Positions 8,612-17,777 of a stretch of 64,000 bases of DNA are shown here, piece by piece; position 1 is the first letter of the stretch; each line of letters begins with the position of its first letter. Source of the DNA: SKVR01 sp037441525 (lineage in GTDB: Bacteria; Bacteroidota; Bacteroidia; Bacteroidales; UBA7960); the NCBI GenBank assembly GCA_037441525.1, contig JBBISA010000009.1, forward strand, positions 1 to 64,000, written 5' to 3'. A program made the translations under genes and the position numbers. Below the pieces are notes generated by a model. The model worked only from the letters and a program-made list of their open reading frames with translations. It was not told the origin of the DNA and ran no database searches.

Positions 8612-9976
8612 CTATGCATCAAACCCAATTGCTTCTCCCTTAAGGGTTGCCGAGCTGCAGTCGGTAATCTTAACCATTGCATAATCGCCGGGTTTAAATC
8701 CATGGTCGTTAAATACCACAACTTTGTTCTGACTGTTGCGGCCGGTAACCCTTTTATCCGACCGGCGCGACTTTCCCTCTACCAGCACTTCGAATACCCT
8801 CCCCATATCAGCCTTATTGCTTTTGAGCGAAAGGTTATTCTGAAGGTCGATGATTTGCTGAAGACGGCGGCCCTTTAGCTCTTCAGGCACATCGTCGCGG
8901 AGTTTCTTTTCAGCTAATGTGCCCGGCCTTTCCGAATATTTAAACATGTAGGCAAAGTCGAAACCCACATCTTCCATAAGGCTCAAGGTCAAAAGATGGT
9001 CTTCTTCTGTCTCACCACAGAATCCGGCAATAATATCAGTAGAAACGGCACATTCCGGAATGAATTTCCTGATGGCAGCAATCCGGTTGAGGTAATCTTC
9101 GCGGGAGTATTTGCGGTTCATGCGGTTTAATACTTCTGTACTCCCCGACTGGGCAGGCAAATGTACGCTGCGGCAGATGTTGGGGTTTGCTGCTATCACC
9201 TGAAGCAACTCATCCGACATATCCTTGGGATGCGAGGTGGCAAACCTTACCCTGAGCAGGGGATTTATTTCAGCCACCGACTTTATTAACCGGGGAAAAT
9301 TCCAACCCTCCCCACCTTCTGTTTCCATCCAGTGGTATGAGTTTACATTTTGCCCGAGCAGGGTTATTTCGCGATACCCTTCATCAAACAATCCCGATGC
9401 TTCCCTGAGAATGGTTTTTGGGTCGCGGCTGCGCTCTTTGCCACGGGTAAATGGCACCACACAGTAAGAGCAAAAATTTTCGCAACCGCGCATAATTGAT
9501 ATAAATGCCGATACCCCGTTGCTTGCATACCTTACCGGGCTAATATCGGCATAAGTCTCTTCCGATGAAAGGATAACATTTACTGCTTTCTGGCCGCTTT
9601 CCACATCGAGCAATAGCTGCGGTAAATCGCGGTACGAATCAGGGCCCACCACCATATCTACCCGCATTCCCATTTGCTGCTCTTCGAGCAGGGAAGTTTT
9701 CATCCGTTCGGCCATGCAACCAAGCACTCCCAGCACCAGACCGGGCCTGCTCTTGCGCAGGTGTTGCAACTGTTTGAGCCGGTTCAGTACTTTTTGCTCT
9801 GCATTATCGCGGATGGAGCACGTATTAAGGAAAATGATATCGGCATCTTCAGCTTTCGATGTGGCCCCGTAACCCTTCTCTGTGATAATGGAAGCAACAA
9901 TTTCACTGTCAGAAAAATTCATCTGGCAGCCATAGGTTTCTATATAAATTTTCTTCTCCATAAATGCGAAACTCAT
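8612..9976 (-). CDS. miaB: tRNA-2-methylthio-N6-dimethylallyladenosine synthase MiaB
   Basis: 454 residues. MiaB is a radical-SAM methylthiotransferase acting on i6A37 of tRNAs that read U-starting codons. The N-terminal MTTase domain carries Cys17, Cys53 and Cys87 (YGCQMN, NTCSIR, LGCMAER) for the auxiliary cluster. The radical-SAM motif Cys165-x3-Cys169-x2-Cys172 (GCENFCSYCVVPF) follows, and a TRAM domain ends the protein (VLVEGKSRRSDKRVTGR). A second ATG at 9961 gives MEKKIYIETYG and could be the real start. The 253 bp downstream hold no clear terminator. Confidence 0.95.
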   Translation of the reverse strand: MSFAFMEKKIYIETYGCQMNFSDSEIVASIITEKGYGATSKAEDADIIFLNTCSIRDNAEQKVLNRLKQLQHLRKSRPGLVLGVLGCMAERMKTSLLEEQQMGMRVDMVVGPDSYRDLPQLLLDVESGQKAVNVILSSEETYADISPVRYASNGVSAFISIMRGCENFCSYCVVPFTRGKERSRDPKTILREASGLFDEGYREITLLGQNVNSYHWMETEGGEGWNFPRLIKSVAEINPLLRVRFATSHPKDMSDELLQVIAANPNICRSVHLPAQSGSTEVLNRMNRKYSREDYLNRIAAIRKFIPECAVSTDIIAGFCGETEEDHLLTLSLMEDVGFDFAYMFKYSERPGTLAEKKLRDDVPEELKGRRLQQIIDLQNNLSLKSNKADMGRVFEVLVEGKSRRSDKRVTGRNSQNKVVVFNDHGFKPGDYAMVKITDCSSATLKGEAIGFDA

Positions 9977-10258
9977 AATATTAAGTATCTGCTAATTTTA
10001 TCCGGCAGGAACTTAATCTCTTGCCCTTAGCAGAGATACATCTTTAACACACCTACTCAGAATTGACCGTCATAAAAATCGGCTGATAATTTACAACCAG
10101 TTCAACCCCTTAGCAGGGCGGCAAAATTAATCATTTTATCCCTGCAACACCCTTGTTGTGGCAATGCGAAAAAAGCCTAACTGAAATTACGAATAATCTG
10201 ATTGAATTTTATTAAGTAGATTTGCAGGCTCATTAAAGCACCTAAAAAACAAAAAATT

Positions 10259-12604
10259 ATGATTAAAAACCTTGTTATTGTTGAGTCTCCGGCAAAAGCA
10301 AAAACCATTGAGGGATTCCTGGGGAAGGATTTTATGGTTAAGTCCAGCTTCGGACATGTGCGAGACCTCTCCAAAACCAAACTCGGTGTAGAAATTGAAA
10401 ACAACTTTGCCCCGGTATACGAAATCCCCTCTGATAAGAAAACGCTGATTGCTGAATTGAAAAAACTTTCGAAAGATGCCGAAACAGTTTGGCTGGCAAC
10501 TGATGAAGACCGCGAAGGAGAAGCTATAAGCTGGCACCTGGCCGAAAGCCTCAAACTCGACCTTAAAAAATGTAAGAGAATTGTTTTCCACGAAATTACA
10601 AAATCGGCCATCCTCAGCGCTATTGAAAAACCCCGTAACATAGATACCAACCTGGTTGATGCCCAGCAAGCCCGAAGGGTTCTCGACCGCCTTGTTGGGT
10701 TCGAATTATCGCCACTGCTCTGGAAAAAAGTAAAACCATCGCTGTCGGCCGGACGCGTGCAATCGGTGGCTGTAAGGCTTATCGTTGAGCGTGAAAAGGA
10801 AATCCAGGATTTTAAATCCACTGGGTCATATAAGGTAACCGGAGTATTTCATGTTATCCACAATGGTCAGCCAGCAATCATCAGAGCCGAATTGCCCCAG
10901 CGTTTCAAAACCCGCGATGAAGCATTTGCCTTTTTGCAGAAATGCATCAATGCCAAATATTCGGTGGCCGATATCGAAACCAAACCCACCCGCAAATCGC
11001 CAGAAGCACCTTTTACCACATCAACCTTGCAGCAAGAAGCAAGCCGCAAGCTGGGATATTCTGTTTCACGCACCATGACCCTGGCCCAGAAACTCTATGA
11101 ATCGGGGAAAATAACCTATATGCGTACTGACTCGGTAAACCTTTCGGCCACTGCTATTGCCATGGCAAGCGACATGATAGAAAAAACCTTCGGTAAAGAA
11201 TATGTAAAAACAAGGCAATATACTACAAAAACCAAAGGGGCGCAGGAAGCTCATGAAGCCATCAGGCCAACCTACATGAATGTTATGGAAGCGGGTGCCG
11301 ACGATGGAGAAAAAAGGCTTTATGAACTTATCTGGAAAAGAACTGTGGCATCACAAATGAGCGATGCACTGCTCGAGAAAACCAATGTTACCATTGCTGT
11401 TTCAACCACAACCGAACAATTTTTGGCTGTTGGCGAGGTAATGAAATTCGATGGGTTCCTTAAAGTATATCTCGAATCAACCGACGATGAAGATGACGAA
11501 TCTCAGGGAGGCATACTTCCTCCCCTTTCCAAAGGGCAACCTCTTAATATGGATGAAATTGCAGCGCAGGAAAGGTTTTCAAAACATGCACCCCGCTACA
11601 CCGAAGCAAGCCTGGTAAAAAAACTCGAAGAACTGGGTATAGGACGACCCTCAACCTATGCCCCAACCATATCCACCATCCAGAAACGCGATTATGTGGT
11701 GAAAGAAAGTCGCGAGGGCGAAAAACGCAACTACCAGCACCTTCTTCTGCGCAAGGGCAAAATTGAAGAATCGGTAAAAACAGAGATTACAGGCACTGAA
11801 AAAAACAAACTTTTCCCCACTGATATTGGCATTGTGGTAAACAGTTTCCTGCTGGAATATTTTAACCAGATCATGGACTATAACTTTACCGCCAGCGTTG
11901 AAAAAGAATTCGACGATATTGCGCAAGGCCTTAAACAATGGACAAAAGTAATCCACGAGTTTTATTATCCCTTTCACGAAAAAGTTGAAAATACCCTTCA
12001 GAAATCGGAAAAATTCAGTGGCGAACGCCCATTAGGCAAAGACCCGGGCACAGGGAAAGAAATTATAGTGCGTCTGGGACGTTTTGGCCCCATGGTGCAA
12101 ATCGGCAATGCCGAAGACTCAGAAAAACCTGTTTTTGCAAGCCTGAGAAAGGACCAGAGTATCGAAACCATTACCCTTGAAGAAGCCCTCGACCTCTTTA
12201 AACTTCCCCGAAAAGTGGGTCTGTTCGAAAATAAGGAGATTGTGGCTGCTACCGGCAGGTTTGGGCCTTACCTGCGCCACGATGCCAAATTCTATTCACT
12301 TCCCAAAACCGACGATCCTCTTACGGTTGATCTCGAGAGAGCCATAAAAGTTATTGAAGAAAAACGTATTAAAGACCTCCAGAAGATCATAAAGGAGTTC
12401 CCCGAAAATAATGATGTAAAAATATTGAAGGGACGATGGGGTGCATACCTTGCCTCGGGCGGCAATAATTACAAACTACCTAAGGATAAGGAACCTGCGC
12501 AACTAACCCTTCAGGAATGTCTAATTATTATAAAAGAAGGAACCTCGACACAAAAATCACGTACAACACGAAAAAAAGCTACTGCCAATAAGGCTAAAAA
12601 ATAA
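10259..12604 (+). CDS. topA: DNA topoisomerase I TopA
   Basis: 781 residues. It relaxes negative supercoils through a transient 5'-phosphotyrosine link. The TOPRIM domain opens the protein (NLVIVESPAKAKTIEGFLG) with a D-x-E pair in ATDEDREGEAI. Catalytic Tyr287 lies in ITYMRTDSVNLS. The C-terminus has repeated topoisomerase C-terminal units (GRFGPMVQIG, GRFGPYLRH, GRWGAYLASGG) without zinc-finger cysteines and ends in a Lys-rich tail, as is usual in Bacteroidota. A TAGATTTG element at 10217-10224 is a plausible -7 box. The arginase-fold gene follows after 15 bp. Confidence 0.97.
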   Translation: MIKNLVIVESPAKAKTIEGFLGKDFMVKSSFGHVRDLSKTKLGVEIENNFAPVYEIPSDKKTLIAELKKLSKDAETVWLATDEDREGEAISWHLAESLKLDLKKCKRIVFHEITKSAILSAIEKPRNIDTNLVDAQQARRVLDRLVGFELSPLLWKKVKPSLSAGRVQSVAVRLIVEREKEIQDFKSTGSYKVTGVFHVIHNGQPAIIRAELPQRFKTRDEAFAFLQKCINAKYSVADIETKPTRKSPEAPFTTSTLQQEASRKLGYSVSRTMTLAQKLYESGKITYMRTDSVNLSATAIAMASDMIEKTFGKEYVKTRQYTTKTKGAQEAHEAIRPTYMNVMEAGADDGEKRLYELIWKRTVASQMSDALLEKTNVTIAVSTTTEQFLAVGEVMKFDGFLKVYLESTDDEDDESQGGILPPLSKGQPLNMDEIAAQERFSKHAPRYTEASLVKKLEELGIGRPSTYAPTISTIQKRDYVVKESREGEKRNYQHLLLRKGKIEESVKTEITGTEKNKLFPTDIGIVVNSFLLEYFNQIMDYNFTASVEKEFDDIAQGLKQWTKVIHEFYYPFHEKVENTLQKSEKFSGERPLGKDPGTGKEIIVRLGRFGPMVQIGNAEDSEKPVFASLRKDQSIETITLEEALDLFKLPRKVGLFENKEIVAATGRFGPYLRHDAKFYSLPKTDDPLTVDLERAIKVIEEKRIKDLQKIIKEFPENNDVKILKGRWGAYLASGGNNYKLPKDKEPAQLTLQECLIIIKEGTSTQKSRTTRKKATANKAKK

Positions 12605-12619
12605 CCATAATCTGTTACT

Positions 12620-13804
12620 ATGGAAATTGCTGACTTTTTCGTTCCTGTCGAATTTCAGAAAATAAACTTCTCAGGCAAAAACCACCCCCTGTTGGTAGGA
12701 AACATCATCAACAGCTATAATACCGAAGAACAGGGCTTCCCATCCCTGGTTGGTTCGCATATTGCCATTATCGGGGTTAAGGAAGACCGCAATGCCACAA
12801 CCAACTCCGGATGTGCATTTGCACCCGATTATGTAAGGAAATACCTGTACAATCTATATCAGGGACCCTTCAAGCTCAAAGTAACCGACCTTGGCAATAT
12901 AAAACAGGGAGAAACCACCGATGACACCTATTTTGCCCTGCGCACCGTGGTTGCACAATTGCTCGAAAGGAAAATACTCCCTATGATAATTGGTGGAAGC
13001 CAGGACCTTTCATACGCAAACTACCGTGCTTACGAAACTCTCGGTCAAATTATTAACATAGTTTCTATCGACTCATCCTTCGATCTTGGTTTAAACGAAG
13101 AAAGGATTAGCCATCACAATTACCTTAATAAAATTTTAACCCACCAGCCCAATTTTCTGTTCAATTATACCAACATAGGCTATCAAACCTATTTTGTTGA
13201 CCAGGATGCCATCGAATTAATGCATAAGCTCCATTTTGACATCCATCGTTTGGGGCATGTTCGAAAAAACCTTGTAGAAGTGGAACCCATTGTTCGAAAC
13301 GCTGATATGCTCAGTTTCGACATAAGCTGCATACGGCAATCTGATGCTCCGGGCAACGCTAATGCTTCACCCAACGGATTTTATGGCGAAGAAGCCTGCC
13401 AAATCATTCGATATGCCGGCCTGAGCGACAAACTTTCATCAATAGGTTTTTATGAGTTAAATCCTGCTTACGATAATGGCGAGCAAACCGCACACCTGGT
13501 TGCACAAATGATTTGGTATTTTCTTGAAGGATATTACTACCGGAAAAATGATTTCCCCGACAGGCAAAGAAAAGACACCCCATCGTACATAAAATATGTA
13601 GTGTCGATGAGAGATTTTCAAAACGAAATCACCTTTTACAAGAGTAAGGTCAGTGACCGATGGTGGATGGAAGTACCCTGTCAGGGGTTACAATCTAAAT
13701 ACGAAAGGCAGTTTCTCGTACCCTGCTCCTACAAGGATTACCAGGATGCCTGCCAGGAAGAACTGCCGGAAAAATGGTGGCAGGTTTATCAAAAATTTCT
13801 CTAA
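12620..13804 (+). CDS. Arginase/formimidoylglutamase-fold protein lacking several metal ligands
   Basis: 394 residues with a ureohydrolase fold. In active arginases and formimidoylglutamases, Mn ligands come from GGDHS, DAHxDxR and SFDxDxxDP. Here the matching segments are GGSQDLS (Gln128 in place of His), SIDSSFDLG (Asp151 and Asp155 kept, Ser153 in place of His) and SFDISCIRQSDAPG (Asp234 kept, Ser236 in place of Asp). Half the usual ligands are therefore gone, suggesting a non-catalytic or repurposed protein. It lies 15 bp after topA and directly before the T9SS core genes. Databases may label it formimidoylglutamase; the residues do not support that activity, and no other histidine-degradation gene is nearby. 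Confidence 0.8.
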   Translation: MEIADFFVPVEFQKINFSGKNHPLLVGNIINSYNTEEQGFPSLVGSHIAIIGVKEDRNATTNSGCAFAPDYVRKYLYNLYQGPFKLKVTDLGNIKQGETTDDTYFALRTVVAQLLERKILPMIIGGSQDLSYANYRAYETLGQIINIVSIDSSFDLGLNEERISHHNYLNKILTHQPNFLFNYTNIGYQTYFVDQDAIELMHKLHFDIHRLGHVRKNLVEVEPIVRNADMLSFDISCIRQSDAPGNANASPNGFYGEEACQIIRYAGLSDKLSSIGFYELNPAYDNGEQTAHLVAQMIWYFLEGYYYRKNDFPDRQRKDTPSYIKYVVSMRDFQNEITFYKSKVSDRWWMEVPCQGLQSKYERQFLVPCSYKDYQDACQEELPEKWWQVYQKFL

Positions 13805-14236
13805 TCCTAACATTTTTTCACTTTTTTCCTTATCAATTACTTATTTTTGTGAAGTATCATACTGATTTTTGTATGAAAGATGGGAAGCGTAAATATTTAA
13901 ACACTAATTCCTTGAAATCCAGAAAACTCTCTTCAATCAGGCTGGTCACTGTAATTTCTTCGGTAAGAAAACGCGTAGAATTACTGATACGCTTGCGGTA
14001 GATAGTTAATATATTTGTGCTGCGAAAAACCCGAATAAACTTTCGCAATAATTTGAAATACAAATAGTTCTTTGAAATACTGGTCTCAAAACTTATTAAC
14101 AGCTCGTTGTTAATAATAAATTTGTAGTATTTTTACAAAGCCTAAGGACAGCAGGTAAAGTCGTTAAAATTGACCTTCAATTCAATTTTTTTTATCAGGC
14201 TGCGTTAGAGATTTGTTAACATAAAAAAAGCTCTGC
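13805..14236 (+). other. 432-bp intergenic region before porP
   Basis: No credible gene. It is AT-rich and has two -7-like matches on the plus strand, TATATTTG (14010-14017) and TAAATTTG (14117-14124), neither with a convincing -33 element. The latter would give a leader of about 105 bases ahead of porP and the gld genes. Confidence 0.4.
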
Positions 14237-15193
14237 ATGAGAAAAAGTCTTCTTGCTGTTGCAATTGTAATAACCTCCTTAATTTGCCAAACGGCCCAAG
14301 GTCAGCAGGAAGCACAATTTAGCCACAACATGTTTAACAATATGGCTATTAATCCTGGCTATGCCGGAATTAATCAGGCAATTTGTGCAATAGCACTGGC
14401 ACGTCAGCAATGGGTAGGATTCAGGGATGAGGGAAGAAACCCACTAAACCCCGAAACCTACAGCTTTACAGTTGATGCCCCAATTCCAATTATCAGAGGC
14501 GGTCTTGCCCTGGGTTTTTTACAGGATCAACTCGGATTTGAAACATCACTGGGTGTAAAACTGGCATATTCATACCATCTTGATGTAGATTATGGGAAGT
14601 TTGGAATAGGGGCACAAGTGGGTTTTCTTGACAAAAGGCTCGATTTCGCCAAATTTAAGCCCTTTTCAGAAGGCGACCCGGCACTTACCGGCACCGCTGA
14701 AGAATCAAGAATGTATACCGACCTTGCCCTGGGAGTATTCTTCCAAAGCGACAACAAAGCATGGGCAGGCATTTCCGTCAGTCAGTTGGCTCAAACAAAA
14801 AAAGAAATTGGTACAGCACCCTATCAGCTTCGGCGACATGTTTATGCCAGTGCAGGACATCCATTTGTTCTGGCAGGAAATACTGATTATGTGCTTACAC
14901 CTTCGGTACTTTTTAAAACAGATTTCGGTTCGCTGCAAACCGATTTTAACACATTAATAACTTACAGACAACGATTCTGGGGTGGAGTAAGCTACCGCAT
15001 TCAGGATGCAGCTGTTATACTTTTGGGACTATCATTCGAACAAATAAGCGTTGGATATTCATACGATATTACCCTCTCGCCAATTGGCAGAAATGCAAGA
15101 AGCTGGGGAAGTCATGAGGTTTTGGTTAGATATTGCTTCGATCTGAACCTTGAAAAAATTCAACAAATACAAAGAAATGTCAGGTTTCTGTAA
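14237..15193 (+). CDS. porP: T9SS outer-membrane protein, PorP/SprF family
   Basis: 318 residues with a cleavable signal peptide (SLLAVAIVITSLICQTAQG). The mature N-terminus QEAQFSHNMFNNMAINPGY, with the N-P-G-Y-A-G pattern, and the later VSYRIQDAAVILLGLSFEQ are diagnostic of the PorP/SprF family. Members are outer-membrane beta-barrels needed for T9SS secretion or adhesin display. Here it directly precedes gldK, as porP does before porK in Porphyromonas gingivalis. A gap of 106 bp to gldK contains TAATTTTG at 15241-15248, a possible extra promoter. Confidence 0.9.
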   Translation: MRKSLLAVAIVITSLICQTAQGQQEAQFSHNMFNNMAINPGYAGINQAICAIALARQQWVGFRDEGRNPLNPETYSFTVDAPIPIIRGGLALGFLQDQLGFETSLGVKLAYSYHLDVDYGKFGIGAQVGFLDKRLDFAKFKPFSEGDPALTGTAEESRMYTDLALGVFFQSDNKAWAGISVSQLAQTKKEIGTAPYQLRRHVYASAGHPFVLAGNTDYVLTPSVLFKTDFGSLQTDFNTLITYRQRFWGGVSYRIQDAAVILLGLSFEQISVGYSYDITLSPIGRNARSWGSHEVLVRYCFDLNLEKIQQIQRNVRFL

Positions 15194-15299
15194 TATGGGT
15201 AAATTATCTTCCATCGTAACCTAATCTGACAATATTCGTTTAATTTTGAAACTTATTAATTGAGAAATATTTATAGTGGTCATAAAATCAGAAATTAAC

Positions 15300-16601
15300 A
15301 TGAAAAGGTTAATATTAATTGCATCGATAGTGATATTGATTACCAGTAGTTGTGACCGTTCAGGCCAGGGTCATGTGACTGGTGTGACAAACCGCCCCGA
15401 CGGATTCTATGCCGACCCTCCAGGCATGGTTTATATACCCATGGGTAGTTTCAATATGGGTCCATCAGACCAGGAAATAGCCTATTCACAAAATGCTATT
15501 ACCAAAACTATTTCACTACCGGCCTTCTATATGGATGAAACCGAGATCACCAATAACCAGTACAGACAATTCGTATACTGGGTCAGAGACTCTCTTGCTC
15601 ATCTGCTTTTGGCTGATGTTAATGAAGACCACCTCATTGTTGCAGACCAGTTTGGTCGCGATCTCGATCCTCCCCTGATCAACTGGAGAATGAGAATTCG
15701 CTGGGATGGTGAAGAGGAAAGAGAAGTACTGGAAGAGCTTTTCCTGCCCGAGCATGAAAGGTTTTTCAGGAGGAGGGAAATTGACAGCCGCAAGCTCATT
15801 TATCGTTATCATATAATTGATCTCAACCGCGCTGCCCGCCGTTCAGAAAGAAATACACCGAGAAATGAATTCGTTGTTGAATACCAAACTCCGGTTTATC
15901 CTGATACTTTGGCCTGGATTCACGACTTTAGCTATGCCTATAACGAGCCAATGACTCAGATGTATTTCTGGCATCCCACCTACGACCATTACCCCGTAGT
16001 TGGTGTAAACTGGTCGCAGGCAAGAGCCTTCACTATCTGGAGAACCAATTTTCTCAACAGTTTTCTGGCCAACAGTACCCGGCCGTTTGCCCAGGACTTC
16101 AGACTTCCTACCGAAGCTGAATGGGAATACGCATCTCGCGGAGGTCTCGACCTGAACCCATATCCATGGGGTGGTCCGTATACCCGAAATATTGATGGCT
16201 GCTTCCTGGCAAACTTTAAGCCTCTGCGTGGAAATTATGTTGATGACGGTGGTTTCCAGACAGTTATTGTTGGTCACTATGCCCCCAATGATTTTGGTTT
16301 ATATGATATGGCAGGTAATGTTTCCGAATGGACAATTAATGCCTTCGACGAATCGTTTTACAACTTTGGACATGATATGAATATGCATTATCATTATGAG
16401 GCAAAACCAGACGACCCCATTACTCTGAAAAGAAAAGCCATCAGAGGCGGTTCATGGAAAGATGTTGGTTATATGCTTCAGGTTGGTACAAGATCTTACG
16501 AATATCAGGATACCGCGAAATCATACATTGGTTTCAGGTGCGTACAAACTTACCCCGGTAGAGCCAGAACTGACGGTCGCGGATCATCCAATGTCTATTA
16601 A
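15300..16601 (+). CDS. gldK: T9SS ring lipoprotein GldK/PorK
   Basis: 433 residues from the ATG at 15300; an upstream GTG would spoil the signal peptide. The lipobox LITSSC puts the lipidated Cys at residue 18. The body is a formylglycine-generating-enzyme (FGE) sulfatase-type fold: GMVYIPMGSFNMGP, ETEITNNQYRQFV, YPVVGVNWSQARAF, FRLPTEAEWEYASRGG, AGNVSEW, IRGGSWKD, IGFRCV. GldK and GldN form the large periplasmic ring under the outer membrane in the T9SS. An insertion of roughly 100 residues between ETEITNNQY and VNWSQA (rich in Arg/Glu) separates it from plain FGE enzymes and fits GldK. Confidence 0.95.
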   Translation: MKRLILIASIVILITSSCDRSGQGHVTGVTNRPDGFYADPPGMVYIPMGSFNMGPSDQEIAYSQNAITKTISLPAFYMDETEITNNQYRQFVYWVRDSLAHLLLADVNEDHLIVADQFGRDLDPPLINWRMRIRWDGEEEREVLEELFLPEHERFFRRREIDSRKLIYRYHIIDLNRAARRSERNTPRNEFVVEYQTPVYPDTLAWIHDFSYAYNEPMTQMYFWHPTYDHYPVVGVNWSQARAFTIWRTNFLNSFLANSTRPFAQDFRLPTEAEWEYASRGGLDLNPYPWGGPYTRNIDGCFLANFKPLRGNYVDDGGFQTVIVGHYAPNDFGLYDMAGNVSEWTINAFDESFYNFGHDMNMHYHYEAKPDDPITLKRKAIRGGSWKDVGYMLQVGTRSYEYQDTAKSYIGFRCVQTYPGRARTDGRGSSNVY

Positions 16602-16644
16602 CCCTAAGAAAAAGTTATTTTACGAACCACAATTTTGAAAAACT

Positions 16645-17715
16645 ATGAAATTTGCGCAAACAAAGGCATTTAAGAATTTCATGTCCAAACTTTATGGATG
16701 GGGTGCAGCAATTGTAATCGTCGGAGCGCTCTTCAAAATCCAGCACTACCCCGGAGCAGGTATAATGCTTACCATAGGTCTTGGTGTTGAAGCCATCATA
16801 TTTTTCTTCTCCGCTTTCGAAAAACCACACGAAGAACCCGACTGGACGCTTGTTTATCCGGAATTAGGCGGCATTGACTCTGAAGACCAGCTTTCTGGCA
16901 GAGACAGGGACCAGCTCGCACGCAGCGGTGGATTTGGAATTGGCAATACAGGTGTACAAAATATAACTCTCTCCAATACACTTGACAAGATGCTCGAAGA
17001 AGCCAAAATTGGCCCTGAATTAATTCAGAACCTGAGTACCGGCTTGCAAAACCTAAGCAATAATGCTGCAAAACTCGCCGATATTACCAATGCAGGTGTA
17101 GTTACCTATGGATATATACAAAATATGGAAGCTGCATCTCAATCAGTTCTGGAACTCAGTCAATCCTATAAAAATACCAGCGAGTATTTGAAACACGACC
17201 TGAGTTTAGCTGAAGAATATGCAGGTAGCCTTCGCAATGCGTTGAGTTCAATGAACCAACTTTCACAAACTTACCAGGAAACTGCAGAAACAGCTAAGGA
17301 ACAATTGACCCTTAACAAGCAGTATGCTGATAGCATAAGATCGATTACCGGCTATACCAACGAGCTTGCCGCCAATTACAGCCATAGCTCCGAATTGCTG
17401 GTACGCGCTGTTGAAGCCCTTGAAAAGTCGAGCCACCAGGGCGAACTCTATACAGACCAGATGCAAAAGACAGCCCAGAATCTTGAAGCACTCAATGCAG
17501 TATATGAATTGCAACTTCAGGCTGCTGATGCGCAGTACCAGTCAACAGGTAAAATTAAGGGTGCTGTAGAGTCTCTGGTTGATTCAATAAGTAATTCAGC
17601 CAATGGAACACGTGAATTCCAGGAACAGATAGCAAACCTTAACAAAAATATTGCTGCCCTTAACAATGTTTACGGCAATATGCTATCGGCTATGAATTTT
17701 AGTGGAGGAAGATAA
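16645..17715 (+). CDS. gldL: T9SS motor protein GldL/PorL
   Basis: 356 residues. Two TM helices occupy about residues 17-58 (LYGWGAAIVIVGALF and GIMLTIGLGVEAIIFFFS). GldL and GldM form the inner-membrane motor that uses proton motive force to drive secretion; charged residues within these helices are implicated in coupling. Here Lys31 and His34 flank the turn, Glu49 sits inside TM2, and Glu59 follows it. The long cytoplasmic part is predicted coiled-coil with repeating patterns (LSQSYKNTSEYLKHDL, LSQTYQETAETAKEQL). It starts 43 bp after gldK. Confidence 0.95.
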   Translation: MKFAQTKAFKNFMSKLYGWGAAIVIVGALFKIQHYPGAGIMLTIGLGVEAIIFFFSAFEKPHEEPDWTLVYPELGGIDSEDQLSGRDRDQLARSGGFGIGNTGVQNITLSNTLDKMLEEAKIGPELIQNLSTGLQNLSNNAAKLADITNAGVVTYGYIQNMEAASQSVLELSQSYKNTSEYLKHDLSLAEEYAGSLRNALSSMNQLSQTYQETAETAKEQLTLNKQYADSIRSITGYTNELAANYSHSSELLVRAVEALEKSSHQGELYTDQMQKTAQNLEALNAVYELQLQAADAQYQSTGKIKGAVESLVDSISNSANGTREFQEQIANLNKNIAALNNVYGNMLSAMNFSGGR

Positions 17716-17777
17716 TTCTACAACAATTTTATCACAATACAATTATTTAGTTTAAACCCACAGCAATATAATCATAT

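Noticed and set aside
10062..10095. Possible fourth, degenerate copy of the intergenic repeat core (TTGACCGTCATAAAAATCGG)
   Set aside because: Similarity covers only about 30 bases with gaps in AT-rich sequence; not enough to claim.
12620..13804. Active formimidoylglutamase of histidine degradation
   Set aside because: Three metal ligands are replaced and no hut genes are in the window.
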